64,000 bases of DNA, taken from NCBI GenBank assembly GCA_003313425.1, contig NHZP01000017.1, positions 62,001 to 126,000 of the forward strand, read 5' to 3'. Source of the stretch: Pseudopyrenochaeta lycopersici. Taxonomy: Eukaryota > Ascomycota > Dothideomycetes > Pleosporales > Pseudopyrenochaetaceae. The stretch's first letter is position 1. Every line of letters begins with the position of its first letter. Below the pieces are notes generated by a model that had not been told where the DNA came from, did not search any database, and saw nothing but the letters and a program-made list of their open reading frames with translations. The position numbers were made by a program, and so were the translations under genes. Positions 34,056-45,506 of the stretch are shown piece after piece.

Positions 34056-35560
34056 AGTAAATATAGCGCTTATACTTTAATAGCACTAAAAGATAAGGTT
34101 ATTATAGCCTAGACTATTAAGCAGCTAGCTATTAATAGTAAGAGAAAGTAATTAGACTTCTATAACGCCTTTAAAACGCTCTACCTAAGAGCCTATAACT
34201 TTCTTACTAAAGCTTATATACTTAGGAATCTATCTTTTTAAAAGTATGCTACCTAATTCTTATAAGCTTAGTAAAAGCGTAGAATACTCTTTAGTAGTAG
34301 AGTAGCTATATACTATACCGCACCTCCTTCTTAGTAGTAACACTTACGCATAATAGCTTATCTCTTATAGCTAGATAACGTAGATAGAGTATTCTACTCT
34401 GCGTAGAAGTAGTGCAACCTCTATAATAAAGTAATAAAGTTAGTATATATTAAGTACTAGTAGGCGCAGGCTCTCTTAGGCTAGGCTTATACTAATAAGA
34501 TAGCGCAGATCTAGTATAATAACTTAATTTCTAGTAATAATAAGACGCTAAACTAGTATAGTAAAGGTCTTATCTAATTAGAGGCGATCAACACTCTTAT
34601 ATAGCTAGTCTATCTAAACTATATAGAAAAGGAGTAAAAGGCTTTTTATACCTACCTTACTATAGTATCTAAGTAGTATAAGATTACTAAGCGCTTAGGC
34701 TAGGGTATTTTTATAGTTATACTAGAGGATAGTATATTAAAGACTTAGATTAAGCATATAATCCGCGCTTAAGAGCTAAAAGTATTTATTAAGTTAGTAA
34801 TATAGTAGTGTCTAGATATCTATCTTATAACTAAGGTATTTAATACTTAGCTTAGCTTAGAGAGTATTATAGGAAGGTCTATTAAAGGAAAGAAGACGCT
34901 AAGTATTAAGTTAGAAGTACTAGTAACTATTTATAAGGTATAAGACATTTAGAATAGTAAAGATAATAAGGATAAAGATAGTAAGGAAGATAAAGCAGAT
35001 AAGCGCGTTAAGATCTTACAGCTGCAGGTTCTTCTAAAGAGTCCTGCGCCTACTGTTACCTTACCCTAGATAACATTACTTGAGTTATTTAATCTTATAG
35101 TGTAAATAGTTAGTAGTTACTAGGCTATATATTACTTTTAGTATTTATTTATTTAGTTTATAATAGCTAGCCTTCTAGCGCCCTTACTTACTATACTAGT
35201 TATAAGAGGGGTCCCCTTAAACACCTAAGCTTACCCTTAACTATAAACGCTATTTACTTTTCTATTAATATAGCTATTATACAGCTAAATTCTAAAGAGT
35301 ATAAAATATACATAAGATCGTGTTACGCCTTTCTATAGCGTTGCATTAACAGTAAAATATAAGATAGGGTCTAATTAATTTAAGCAGGTAAGATTAAATT
35401 AATTAGGGGTCTCTACTAGCGTGAAATTAAATTGATTAGGGTCTTATCAGAAATGGACTAAGGGTTAGGTATTATACTAGAGGTTAAAGTTTAGTAGAGT
35501 CTTAGTAAAATCTAGCTACTTACCTATACTAGCTACTCGCCTGTAGAGTACGTTATATAA
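34056..35560 (+). other. Degenerate AT-rich region with one long RIP-like frame of unknown family
   Basis: From 34056 to about 35300 a plus-strand frame can be followed, interrupted mostly by TAA/TAG, with stretches such as NLYNKVIKLVYIKYQ and a charged KDNKDKDSKEDK run near 34960. I do not recognise it; a gag or transposase fragment is possible. Two near-repeats of AAATTAATTAGGG type lie at 35395-35445. Composition becomes normal at about 35580. Confidence 0.3.
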
Positions 35561-35579
35561 AGTTATATAATTTAAGTAA

Positions 35580-36536
35580 TAAGTTTTCACTAACGCTGCA
35601 TTTGCCTAATCTAGCCGCCGTTCTCGCGTATATGGATGCTCCTGCAGCTCTTGCACAAGTCGTTAAGTCCATATCCATATCCATTTCCAGGCCCAGTCCA
35701 TAATCGTGCTAGTGACGTTGGTCTGTCCCACATCTTGTACTCTCATGAGCCTAACAAGTAGGATTATGCAGAGGAGGAAGAAGTATATTGCCAGAAGCCA
35801 GCCGAGAATGAAGAAAATCGTCCATCAGCTCACGAGAAGCCAATTCCTGGGGGGTAAAGGATAGATTGGTACTCGAGGCAGTTTGCAGTAGTATTGAAGC
35901 TGTGTTTGGTGCCGGACTGGACGTAGCTACGAGTGTCACCTTAGGGCTCGCCGTCATAGTTGTTATGCTGTTATTGGACGAGGGACATGACTTGACATTG
36001 GTTTAGGGCGTCCTGAGATGAATGGCAGCGCAATGATATTTCCAACGGCAAGAGTAAGAAATGTGTCGTAAACGACGCATAGCAACAGATTGCGACTTAT
36101 GTCGGACATGTTGGATCGCGATGTGAGAATAGCATTATAATTACTAAATTAGACATATCAGGCTTAGTCTTATAAGCACCAGTTTGAAGAGAAATATCAT
36201 GTTGGAAGGCTGGGCAAACAACAAAGCGCTATTCAAAGCAATCGCAAATATGTAACTTGCAGAGATGGTTTATGAAACAGAACTCGTGTTTCAAGGTAGT
36301 TATTACATATAGTAATGATATATTATAACCTCAAATTGCTTTATTTCTCTTGAGAGAAACTATCTGGAAAATGCTCGAGTGCTCTCTTACGCGCTTCGCG
36401 AAGTCTGTTATATGGTACGCTCCATCATTCCTAACCTTACACACGAAATAAAAATGAGTTTCAATTTGGAATTTAGCAATATGTTTTTGCAGACGATTAG
36501 AGAATAGATTCAATTGGAAAAAGACAAAGTTGACAT
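35580..36536 (-). other. Flank of the gene island; weak ORF only
   Basis: Normal composition. A 68-codon minus frame (35957-35751) starts MTASPKVTLVATSSPAP and is Ser/Thr-rich. Just downstream on the same strand another frame (about 35830-35660) encodes a strongly hydrophobic stretch (AIYFFLLCIILLV) and a stop after WKWIWIWT. Together they could be a small spliced membrane protein, but I could not join them convincingly. About 36000-36536 holds nothing recognisable. Confidence 0.25.
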
Positions 36537-38293
36537 TTATATGTGGGCAGCCGCCATCATTTTCGCAACCTTGTCAAATTCATGAAGCTCGCGCAGGATT
36601 TGTATACCATTCAGAGCACCTTGTTCAAGGGCACCGTCAATCGATGCGCGCCAGCCATGTGCCCAGTCGCCAGAAGCAAAAAATATAGATCCATGACGGC
36701 CTTGTAGCTCATCTTGGTACTTGCTCATGAACTCTGGAGGCCACCACGCTGGACCGCCTTGGGAGTAGGGATCTGTGCACCAATTATGGAAGACCTAGGA
36801 TGTAGTAGTCAGTAGGGGCTCTTCTCTCATCGTATGTAGCGCTGGTTCAAAAATCGGACTTACTGTCTTTTTCAGATTCATAGGATGTAACGCGTTGAAC
36901 GCGGCGACAACTTTCTCTGGCTCCTTCTCAGGAACAAAGCTGGCGCGCTCGTCAGCGCCGAAGCCGACCAGGTGAGCATCGCCTCTAGGGGTTACACCGT
37001 CGCCGTATCCGAACAGCAGGTGGCCAGGGGTTCGCATGCCACTCCAGGATGTGAGTTCAGAGCCTTCAACGACGGCATGGATCTTGGACATGAAGTTCAC
37101 ATGACCAATATTGATGGCTTCCTGGCGTTTGGGCGACAGGGGTGGGCGGAAGTGGATAGTTTTTAGAACATTCAGTGGTATGGTGCAGACGACGCGGTGT
37201 GCGATGAACGACTCGCCCTTTTCTGTGATTACTGTGACTGACCCCTGATTGCTGTTAGTATCTTCAGCAATAGATGTTACTTTGGTGTTGAAAGCGTATT
37301 CGAGGTTGAAATCAACCGCCTCGTCGAACATTGCGCGCGCCAAAGCGGATTGGCCTTGACGGAGCTTGTATGTGGTCCAGATATCTCCAAAGTTCAGCGA
37401 GGAGTTTACCAAGAGTGATTGCGAACGGATCATATCCCACAGACTTGAATTCTCCAAGTTGCCCCCTGAAATGTGGACGAGCACGGCAGACAACACACCC
37501 CTCTCTTCTGGGGTCAGCAGATGCTGAATCTGGTCTAGACGGTCTTTACAGGATAGCTTGTCCATCTTCTCCACTTCTTTTCGATCGATCCTAATATTAT
37601 CGAGCTGCGCGTGCGGCAAAGGACAGATGTCGCGGCCTAGATTTCCATCAACATTTATGAAGATGTCCCATGCATGTGCTGTAATCTTGCCGGCTTCTTC
37701 ATGACTTAGATGTCGGGGTTTGGCACCTAAGACAGTTGGGTCAGCAAATGAGCGGCATAGAAGCGAGCACAAAGCCACCAGAGGTGGACAAACCAGGGAC
37801 GTTGATTGTATAGTAATCCTTTCCGTAGCCTGGATGATGCGTGATGATCAGATCCCGATCCATTTGATATCGAGTCATCTCCTTCAACAAATAGGCGAAA
37901 TGATGTGTCACCCACGTGCCTCCCATCTCGAACAAGAAGCCTGTCTGCTGTCAGGTAACATTAACACCCAGGCGACTGTTGAGAGTTTACCATCCTCATC
38001 TTCGACAGTGTACGTTCGGCCGCCAACGCGATCGCGTGCCTCAAGCAGAAGCACCGAGCGGCCTAAGGAGAGTTTAGTATGCTGATTTCACACTCTTCAA
38101 CTAATTTTGACTGACCGCTTGTCGTCAGATCTCGAGCGGCGGCAAGCCCTGCATAGCCAGCACCGATGACTATCACATCAAAGCTGCCCTTTGTCACATG
38201 GCGTGCGCGAGACACAACGCCTCTGCATTTCATCCCCCCTTTCAGCGTCCCGGTAGCCTGAGTCCAGCTGTATCCGTCAGAGGTACTATCCAT
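36537..38293 (-). CDS. Flavin monoamine oxidase, MAO-N type
   Basis: Five exons: 38293-38116, 38062-37991, 37940-37794, 37726-36864, 36794-36537. The introns are 53, 50, 67 and 69 bp, all GT...AG and in phase, giving 505 residues (A. niger MAO-N has 495). FAD-binding GAGYAG is at 44-49, followed by LLLEARDRVGGR and FEMGGTW. The C-terminal FAD clamp GDWAHGWRASIDGA is present, as is FHNW ahead of it. The family oxidises amines to imines with O2, giving H2O2 after FAD reoxidation. MAO-N is known for (S)-preference on chiral amines; whether that holds here is inference. MAO-N ends in a peroxisomal ARL signal, but this protein ends AAHI, so it may be cytosolic. It is divergent from the transaminase 422 bp away. 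Confidence 0.93.
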
Positions 38294-38715
38294 TTTGCTG
38301 TTGGCGCACGATTGTGCTCAGGCCTCACAGCCAGATCCTCTTGCCACGAGTTATAGCAAGACCAGCAACGCTGACTTAGATCAGCTCGATGTCGGATCGA
38401 GGGAATTCACAATTTCCGTATACAGCGATGCGGGCAGTCGTCGGGTGCGACCTAGAATTATTGCCGCTTTAGGCAGGTGGAACTTTGATTATGGCACGCT
38501 AGGCCCAATCGAGTACATCTCTATTTGCCCCAGAGAGCGGGCATTCTGTCCTTCTAAATCCTGATGCGGAGGTGTCAAGTCCTCATGTCAGGCTGAGGTG
38601 AGGAGAACCAGTATTTATTGTCTGGATCACCGTCCTCAGCCGTTGCACGCCTTGAAACGTCTATCTTCGCTCTTTGACTTTTGTTTTCGACACACTCCTG
38701 CACCAACTCACGAAA
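38294..38715. promoter_or_regulatory. Shared divergent promoter: amine oxidase / amine transaminase
   Basis: 422 bp between the two start codons, the only space for both 5' regions, so the genes are probably co-regulated. No operator for the cluster regulator could be assigned with confidence by eye. Confidence 0.6.
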
Positions 38716-39699
38716 ATGGCAACCATGGAGAAGGTCCTCGGTGACTATGCCGCCAGGCAAAGAGTCCTGGAAGCCAGCACCAACCCCTTCGTTCACGGCA
38801 TTGCCTGGGTCGAGGGCCAGTACACACCACTCCACGAAGCACGCATCCCTCTTCTAGACCAGGGATTCATGCACAGCGATCTTACATACGACGTCCCTTC
38901 AGTCTGGGACGGGCGGTACTTCCGTCTCGACGATCACCTCGACCGCCTGGAGAGGAGTGTGGCCAAGATGAGACTGCAATTTCCCTTGCCCAAGCAAGAA
39001 ATTCGAAGAATACTCATCGAAATGGTGGCTAAGAGTGGCATTCGGGATGCCTTCGTCGAGATCATTGTCACACGCGGCCTGAAGGGAGTGCGTGGATCAC
39101 GCCCAGATGAGATCAAGAACAACCTCTACATGTTTGTCCAGCCGTATGTTTGGGTCATGGAGCCTGATGTTCTCCCACACGGTGGTAGTGCAGTTGTCGC
39201 TCGGACTGTGCGACGCATCTCCCCTGGATCCATCGATCCTACCATCAAGAATCTGCAATGGGGCGACTTGACTCGCGGACTGTTCGAGGCTCAAGATCGA
39301 GGTGCCACCTACCCATTCCTCACTGATGGCGATGCGAACCTGACGGAGGGTTCTGGTTTCAACATCATCCTCGTCAAGGATGGCGTCCTGTATACCCCTG
39401 ACCGAGGTGTTCTCCAAGGCATTACGCGCAAGAGCGTAATCGACGCTGCGACGATCAACGGTCTCGAAACCCGCGTTCAGTACGTCCCAGTCAACGACGT
39501 CTACCATGCCGACGAAATCTTCATGTGCACCACTGCAGGTGGTATCATGCCCATCACAACTCTCGATGGTAAGCCTGTAAATGGGGGAAAGCTCGGGCCC
39601 ATAACGAAAAAGGTCTGGGATACCTACTGGGAGATGCACTGGGATGATAAATTCAGCTTTACTGTAAAGTACGAAGATGCGCAGAAGGCCAATCTTTAG
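38716..39699 (+). CDS. (R)-selective-type amine transaminase (class IV, PLP)
   Basis: Intronless, 327 residues, start MATMEKV chosen because fungal (R)-amine transaminases such as the A. terreus enzyme begin this way and are about 325 long; an upstream non-ATG extension is not needed. Fold-type IV features: R77 for the PLP phosphate, catalytic K178 ([11 protein letters not shown]), EGSGFNI and [10 protein letters not shown]. Residues that separate (R)-amine transaminases from branched-chain and D-alanine enzymes are kept: HSDLTYDV (53-60) and TRGLKGVRG (119-127). It transfers the amino group between an (R)-amine and a keto acid such as pyruvate. The natural substrates of fungal members are largely unknown. 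It is cytosolic as far as seen. Its position beside an amine oxidase, a Rid-family protein and a D-amino acid oxidase argues for amine or D-amino acid turnover. Confidence 0.94.
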   Translation: MATMEKVLGDYAARQRVLEASTNPFVHGIAWVEGQYTPLHEARIPLLDQGFMHSDLTYDVPSVWDGRYFRLDDHLDRLERSVAKMRLQFPLPKQEIRRILIEMVAKSGIRDAFVEIIVTRGLKGVRGSRPDEIKNNLYMFVQPYVWVMEPDVLPHGGSAVVARTVRRISPGSIDPTIKNLQWGDLTRGLFEAQDRGATYPFLTDGDANLTEGSGFNIILVKDGVLYTPDRGVLQGITRKSVIDAATINGLETRVQYVPVNDVYHADEIFMCTTAGGIMPITTLDGKPVNGGKLGPITKKVWDTYWEMHWDDKFSFTVKYEDAQKANL

Positions 39700-40139
39700 G
39701 GATTGCATCTTGCTTAGATTTCTTAATTTGTCCACTCTTTAAAGTAGTAGCTCTGCACCTCAATGTACATATCTGTGCCACCCCACGCAAGCTGTATATT
39801 GCCGTGAAAACTCCTTCGACTAAATTCTCTCCGCCAAGAGCTTTACTTGTCTACATCGAAAGATAGAAAATCAATTAGTGCAACAACAATCTGGAGCTGC
39901 TGATCTGTAGTTGAGATTACTAATAACATTGTCATTGTGCTGCTCCTACGACGGGAAAACAGTAGTGGAGCAGGGACTAATCATGACATTTGGTGAAAAT
40001 AAATTGCCGAAGCCAAGCCGCTAGAGAGGCAAATATAAGAACCATCACCGCCGATAGCTCTCCTTAAAGTTCTTGCACAGAGTCAAATCTTTAATCGTAG
40101 ATACGCAATCTGCAAGAGCAGCCCAACTTCTTGTCAACG

Positions 40140-41648
40140 ATGTTCGCATCAAAAATCCAAGCGCAGATACGGAGTCGACTTGACGCTGCCACAAACGGTG
40201 ATGCACCTCAGATTCCAGGCCTTGTGTATATGAGCGTGAAATCTGATGGCGAGACGTTGATCGAGCATGCTACTGGAGAGCGGGGCTTAGGGACCAACAT
40301 ACCGATGACTCTGGACACAATTTTCTACATGGCATCATTCACGAAACTTGTCACGGGAGTCGCATGTATGCAGCTTGTGGAAGAAGAAAAGATAAGATTG
40401 GATAGCGCTGAGGATGTAGCAAAATGGGCGCCAGAGTTGGTGGATGTGCAGGTTCTCACCCGCTGTGATGATCGATCCCTCGTACTGCGATCCAAGGAGA
40501 GAGCCATTACACTGCGCATGTTGCTCAATCATACAGGTATGTGCATTACGTGTGGGTTTGATCATATCATTGACTTGTACTTTCCCAGCGGGCTTTGGAT
40601 ATGCTTTCGAAGACACAAGATATACCGAGTGGGCCCGGCCAGTCGGTCTTGACGACTTCTCAGGCCTTAAGGCCGATGTTCTCTTGCGGCCGTTGGTCAA
40701 TCAACCTGGGACCAAATTTCAGTACGGAACATCGATCGACTGGGTTGGCGTAATTATCGAGCGTATCGTGGGAACTTCACTCGAAGAGCACTTTCGAAAG
40801 GCCATATTCAAGCCACTTCAGATAGACAGCTTCACTTTCTTTCCGGATCAGGCTGCCATTAAAAGACTTGCCTACATGCATCAACGGGCACCAAATGGCA
40901 GCTTGAGCCTGCGAGATCATGTCTACCGCTACCCGCTGGTGAGCAACGATCAAGATCACGCAAAATTCTGCATGGCTGGTGCTGGCTTATTTGGGCAGCC
41001 TACTGAAATGTGCAGTAAGTCGCAGTTCAGTGATGATTTGCTCTCCACATAAACTGACTACTGTAGAACTCATTGCAGTATTACTGAATAACGGCACATG
41101 TCCAGAACGAGGCATTAGATTGCTAAAATCAGAAACAGTTGATGGTAAGGAAATATCATGTTATCACTAGTTCGCAGCACTCTTATTGATATCTACATAG
41201 AGATGTTCGCCGACCAAATACCTGACCTACCGCGCGACTGCAACGAATATACACCGTGTGTACGCCCAGACCTCGCTAACGCAACGCCTTTGATGCCTGC
41301 TCCCGAAGGCTCGACAGAGGGCTGGGGTTTAACGTTCTCGCTCAATCATCAGAAGAGTCCGTCGGGAAGAGCAGCTGGAACAGCGTCGTGGGAAGGACTG
41401 CCGAATCTCTTCTGGTTCGCGGACCGCAAGAATGGCGTTGGGGGGATCTTTGCCACCCAGATTCTACCTTATGGAGGTGAGTAGTATAACTGGCCATCGC
41501 ACATTGCAGTGTGCCTCCAACGTGTCATCTGCTAATTGGTTGCCACGCAGATGCCCAAGTTCTGAGCGTGATGGATGAGGCCGAGACCATCATCTACCAG
41601 GAATTGATACGGAATAAATCGAGGGAAGCGGGCAAATTAGGCAGTTAG
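40140..41648 (+). CDS. LovD/EstB-like serine hydrolase or acyltransferase (beta-lactamase fold)
   Basis: Five exons: 40140-40536, 40589-41014, 41067-41144, 41201-41476, 41551-41648. Introns are 52-74 bp and all in phase, giving 424 residues. The nucleophile motif SFTK (S66, K69) and the general-base Tyr in QYGTS (about 178) match the SxxK...Tyr set of class C beta-lactamase-fold enzymes. LovD has the same spacing (S76, K79, Y188), and a C-terminal substrate-side motif WEGLPN stands where LovD has GGGPN. Members hydrolyse esters or amides or move acyl groups in fungal metabolite clusters. There is no signal peptide. In this setting it could unmask or acylate an amine substrate. Which reaction it catalyses cannot be told from sequence. 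Confidence 0.9.
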
Positions 41649-41910
41649 GCTAAGCAAGGATGTGGTGGGTTTTACACTTCGGGAAAGAGGGTATTCGTGT
41701 TCTCGGTTTCCTAATCAGGCAATTTTGCGGAGCCTATTCAGGGTCCCGGATGCAACACAACTCAGCATGGGAGCATGTGCATGAATACTTGATTTTGTAT
41801 TCGAGCCGAATACATATTTCAATGCGTAGCCAGAAGAACTGTCACCATTATCTCGAGAACAGCAGTCTACAGCTCAAAACCAGCTGATTTTTCATTATAT
41901 AGCAGTGAAC

Positions 41911-42916
41911 ATGTCACAATCACAAGACTTCAGCGGTTTATCTTTGAAAGGCAAGACCGCCATCGTCACCGGAGCCTCCAGGTGAGCTTTTCTACAACAA
42001 AAAAAATGCAACACACCCTCCTGAGCCAGAAGCTGAACATGAGATTAGGGGACTTGGTGCTGGTATTGCAGAACTTCTCGCCAAGCGTGGAGCCAACGTG
42101 GTCATCAACTACGTCTCAGAGAGCAGCGGGAAGCGTGCCGAAGAGGTGGCCGAGAAGATCAGCAAGATCGGTCCCAAGGCCAAAGTCGTCCAGGCTGACC
42201 TGGCCAATCTCGATAATATTCCCAAGGTCATTGATGCCGCGCTTGAGATTAGCGACAACAAAAAGATTGACATTCTTATCCATAAGTACGTTCTCCAAAG
42301 TCTTAGTGAACACGAAATGAGCAATACAGTTCTTCTATTTCGCCAAGTGGATGAGCGACAACTGACACGCAGACAGCGCCGCCGCAGGACTCGAAGCATC
42401 TTTGGTAGACACCACGCCCGAGTTCTACACATCGCATTTCGACATCAACGTCAGGGCACCATTGTTTCTCACTAAAGCGGCAGTGCCCCATCTGCCCAAG
42501 GGTGGCCGCATCATCTTCATCTCGTCTGCCGGTGCTCGCATGGGCGTTGCTGGTCAGACCGTGTATGCTGCAACCAAGGCAGCCAACGAGTCGTTTGTCC
42601 GTGTCTGGGCCAAGGAATTGGGCCAATCTCACGGCGTCACTGTCAACGCCGTGAACCCAGGTCCCATTGCAACTGGTACGTTCCCATAACCACTGTGAGG
42701 AATACATTGAGATGCTGACATATAGCAGACCAATGGTTCCAGAGTGACGAGCAATTCTTGAAGGATATGCAGCCGTTGATTGATTCAACACCAGCTGCTG
42801 CACGAGTTGCTGAGGTGGATGACATTGCGCCGCTTGTTGCTTTCCTTTGCAGTGAGGATGCACGGTGGACGACGGGAGCCACGTTATCTGCTAGTGGAGG
42901 TCTTCACATGGCATAA
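41911..42916 (+). CDS. Short-chain dehydrogenase/reductase
   Basis: Four exons: 41911-41981, 42049-42285, 42377-42675, 42729-42916. Introns are 67, 91 and 53 bp; 264 residues. Classical SDR layout: TGASRGLG (20-27) for NAD(P), the NAAAG motif rebuilt across intron 2, catalytic Ser (ISSAGA), YAATK (Tyr and Lys) and PGPIAT after it, ending in a conserved SGG. The acceptor of intron 3 is a double CAG-type site (TATAGCAG): using the first AG adds one Ala. It probably reduces a carbonyl or oxidises an alcohol with NADP(H). In the cluster it could process ketones or aldehydes released by the amine oxidase and transaminase. Confidence 0.92.
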
Positions 42917-43242
42917 GTCTATATCGCATATATGTAATTAGTAACGTAGTATGAAGGCACGTTCCGCCTTCATCAGATAGTTAAAAGGATTGATGTTCTT
43001 GTTTACTTGGTGAATTGTTTCATTGCTTGTGCCTGTTCAGATGGTGCATGTTGTGTTTCCGATCGAGGAAATTGGCCACATTTTCACCTTCCAAAAGGGC
43101 ATAGCAATGATACTAGCAAGCAGTAACGTTCCGTATAAGTGTACGACACTCTCATCTACATAGATATACAATCCCACGTCCAAACACGTACTTCCACACA
43201 ATCCCTTCCTTCTTGCCAGTCTCAACTCAGCAAACAGTAACG

Positions 43243-43683
43243 ATGGCACCACCATTAGAAGTCAAATACCGCAACATGCCCGGCCCAGTCGGCGATTGTC
43301 TCATCCCCGCCTCTCTTGCCACAACGGCCACAATTCCTCTAACCCCCCAAACCTCCCTCCTAGTAACAACCGGCCACATAGCCCTGGACCTTAAAACGGG
43401 CACCCTGGTAACCTCCAACGGTATCGACGCCGAGTTCGACGCCATATTCACCTGTCTCGACGCCGCGTTTCGCGATGCCGGCGCCTCGAAAGGTCTCCGA
43501 CAGGCGTACAAGTTTGTTAGTTACATTACGAAGGCCGAGGATGAGGCTGTTATGCAGAGTGTGTTCAAAAAGAGGTGGCCGGGGCATACGCCGACTTGGG
43601 CGACAGTTATTGTTAACAAGATTAACGTGCCGGAGGCGCATGCGGAAATTGTTGCTGAAGGGTTCATGTATGCGGATGCGTGA
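43243..43683 (+). CDS. Rid/YjgF/YER057c-family protein
   Basis: Intronless, 146 residues, start MAPPLEVKYRN. Chorismate-mutase-like Rid fold: an N-terminal strand, TGHIALDL, then the helix FTCLDAAFRDAG and the C-terminal AHAEIVAEGF. Archetypal RidA proteins form trimers and hydrolyse reactive enamine/imine intermediates, using an Arg in the segment that here reads PTWATV. By eye Trp takes the Arg position, so this is not the archetypal RidA type and deaminase activity is uncertain. The location between three imine- or keto-producing enzymes still suggests a role with those intermediates. Confidence 0.88.
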   Translation: MAPPLEVKYRNMPGPVGDCLIPASLATTATIPLTPQTSLLVTTGHIALDLKTGTLVTSNGIDAEFDAIFTCLDAAFRDAGASKGLRQAYKFVSYITKAEDEAVMQSVFKKRWPGHTPTWATVIVNKINVPEAHAEIVAEGFMYADA

Positions 43684-44319
43684 GGTTAGCGGTGTTTGAG
43701 CCGTGGTTGCGAACGGAAGCGAGTAGTAAGCCAGTAGGATCACTCGGATCATCCGCCCATACCTAGCGCCAACGCTATTCTCTCCTACCCGATTGGGAAA
43801 TTCCAAGTGCCCTTATCATCAATTCTGGTAGACTACCCCAAACACCGGTATTTCGATCCGGGCATGCATGAGTGGAATTCTGCTTATCACATGCCATACG
43901 GGCAAGTGACGCCATATTTGCACGGTTCAACAAGGTGGGACAAGGAGCCTGCAGGTTTTTATTCATCAGTTGGATAGCTGACCAGCTCAGCTTTTGTTGT
44001 CGGATATCATTGTTATATCCGTATTCTTAGCAATCTCTATATATTTTCAATAAGATTTAAATCAGGGGTTGGTTGGCCACTATACCAGCTGAATTTCTCT
44101 CTCGTGAAGGTGCTACTTCGAAGCAATCGCTCTATGCGAATTGGCGCCATGTGGCATGAAAAAGGCCTTACCGTTCGCATTTAAATGCTTGAATTAGAAG
44201 CGCTACATATCGACAGTATGTAGGTACTTCTCCTCATCACAGCGAGTAATGTATAGCTAGCCACACGGTACATAGGTTCCCCCTTGAATTATGCTAGTGT
44301 GAATCAATCTATCACAGAT
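43684..44319. other. Convergent intergenic spacer
   Basis: 636 bp between the stop codons of the Rid-family gene (+) and the acetyltransferase (-). Several short frames, none with family resemblance. Probably holds both 3' ends. Confidence 0.5.
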
Positions 44320-45126
44320 CTAGAAATCCCTGTTCATATTGCGGTAAGGATTGTGGGGATCCTTCTCTTCCTCTTCAGCAGATGGTATCGTCTTCTTCAC
44401 TCGGCAAGGCGAGCCCACTGCCACCGAGAACGGGGGAATGTCTTTGGTCACCACCGAACCAGCACCAATAGTACACCCTTCACCAATGGTCACACCGGGT
44501 AGAATGATGACACAGCCTCCAATCCAGCAGTCGTTGCCGATGCGTACGGGATGGCCGAATTCGACAAATTTGCGCCGAGACAGAATGCTCGTCTCGTGGC
44601 CGGCCGTGTAAATGCTCACATTGGGTCCCATTTGCACTCGGTCGCCAATAATGACCAGGCTTGTGTCGAGAACGGTCAGGCTGCAGGAGTTAGACGCGAT
44701 TGATTCCGATCGACGTGGTGAGAAACTCACTTGAAATTAATGAAACATTGGTCTCCCATGATGATGTTGCTTCCATAGTCGGGATTGAAGGGAGGCTCAA
44801 TCAGGGAGCCTTTGCCAGCCTTTCCCACAATTTTTTCGAGCAGTTTCATGCGCTCCTCGAAGATCTGAGCTGGCTTGATCGTGCGCGGTGACCATTTGTT
44901 GTAGTCTTCTGTGGCAATGCGACACCGCCATCGGCCTTCTACCAGCTTGGGGTGGTTTGGATTGTAGCTGTACTGGTGTCAACAAGACTTTTATTTAGGG
45001 TTGATTAGGACCGTAGGATATTTACAGCATGCCCGATATCATTTCCTCATACTCCTCGCACCAGGGTGTATTGTTCAGTCCCCGGGCGAGCGCGATGATC
45101 TCTTTGTCTTTCTGTGTAGCTGCCAT
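44320..45126 (-). CDS. Maltose/galactoside-type O-acetyltransferase (left-handed beta-helix)
   Basis: Three exons: 45126-45026, 44967-44731, 44680-44320. Introns are 58 and 50 bp; 232 residues. The N-terminal Mac domain reads MISGMLYNPNHPKL across intron 1 (the AG at TACAG, not the earlier CCAG, keeps frame). Hexapeptide repeats follow (VRIGNDCWIGG, VIILPGVTIGEGCTIGAGSVV), with the likely catalytic His in TAGHETS. The family uses acetyl-CoA to acetylate sugar hydroxyls, and some members acetylate other acceptors. Its start faces the regulator gene, 380 bp away. A substrate in the amine cluster is a guess. Confidence 0.9.
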
Positions 45127-45506
45127 GATCAAGGTCGGTCGTCTGTAGATGTCCAATGTGGGGTTTGTCGTTTCTGCAACTCGATATGGATGTGGAAGCG
45201 CAAGAGAAATATATACTATCTAGATGCCCGGAAGTCGGAGTCTCTTCAGCGATCCGCAACCATCCAGGCCATGTCCTTTGTTTGCATCTCGCCTGCCTAT
45301 TAGAGGCAGGGACGTCTCGGCGCTTGCTCGCCCACCCGCAGCTCCACCGCGTCCCCCACAAGCTCCTTTCCGCGCCCCGTGACATTGTTAGCCGATGCGC
45401 CACTAGGTACCAACTGAGCGGGGTCATGCAGGTTGACGACCACAACGACCTCGTACATGAAGCTGCACCGCCATCTCTCAACATAACTCTTTGAGGGACC
45501 CGTTCA
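45127..45506. promoter_or_regulatory. Divergent promoter: acetyltransferase / Zn2Cys6 regulator
   Basis: 380 bp between start codons. No CGG-type inverted operator could be assigned with confidence by eye. Confidence 0.45.

Noticed and set aside
38674..38715. N-terminal extension of the transaminase
   Set aside because: It has no ATG and related enzymes start at the MAxMxKV position used here.
39097..39735. 212-codon minus-strand open frame
   Set aside because: Antisense to the amine transaminase, which has clear homology and codon structure.
42303..42863. 186-codon minus-strand open frame
   Set aside because: Shadow of the SDR gene on the other strand.
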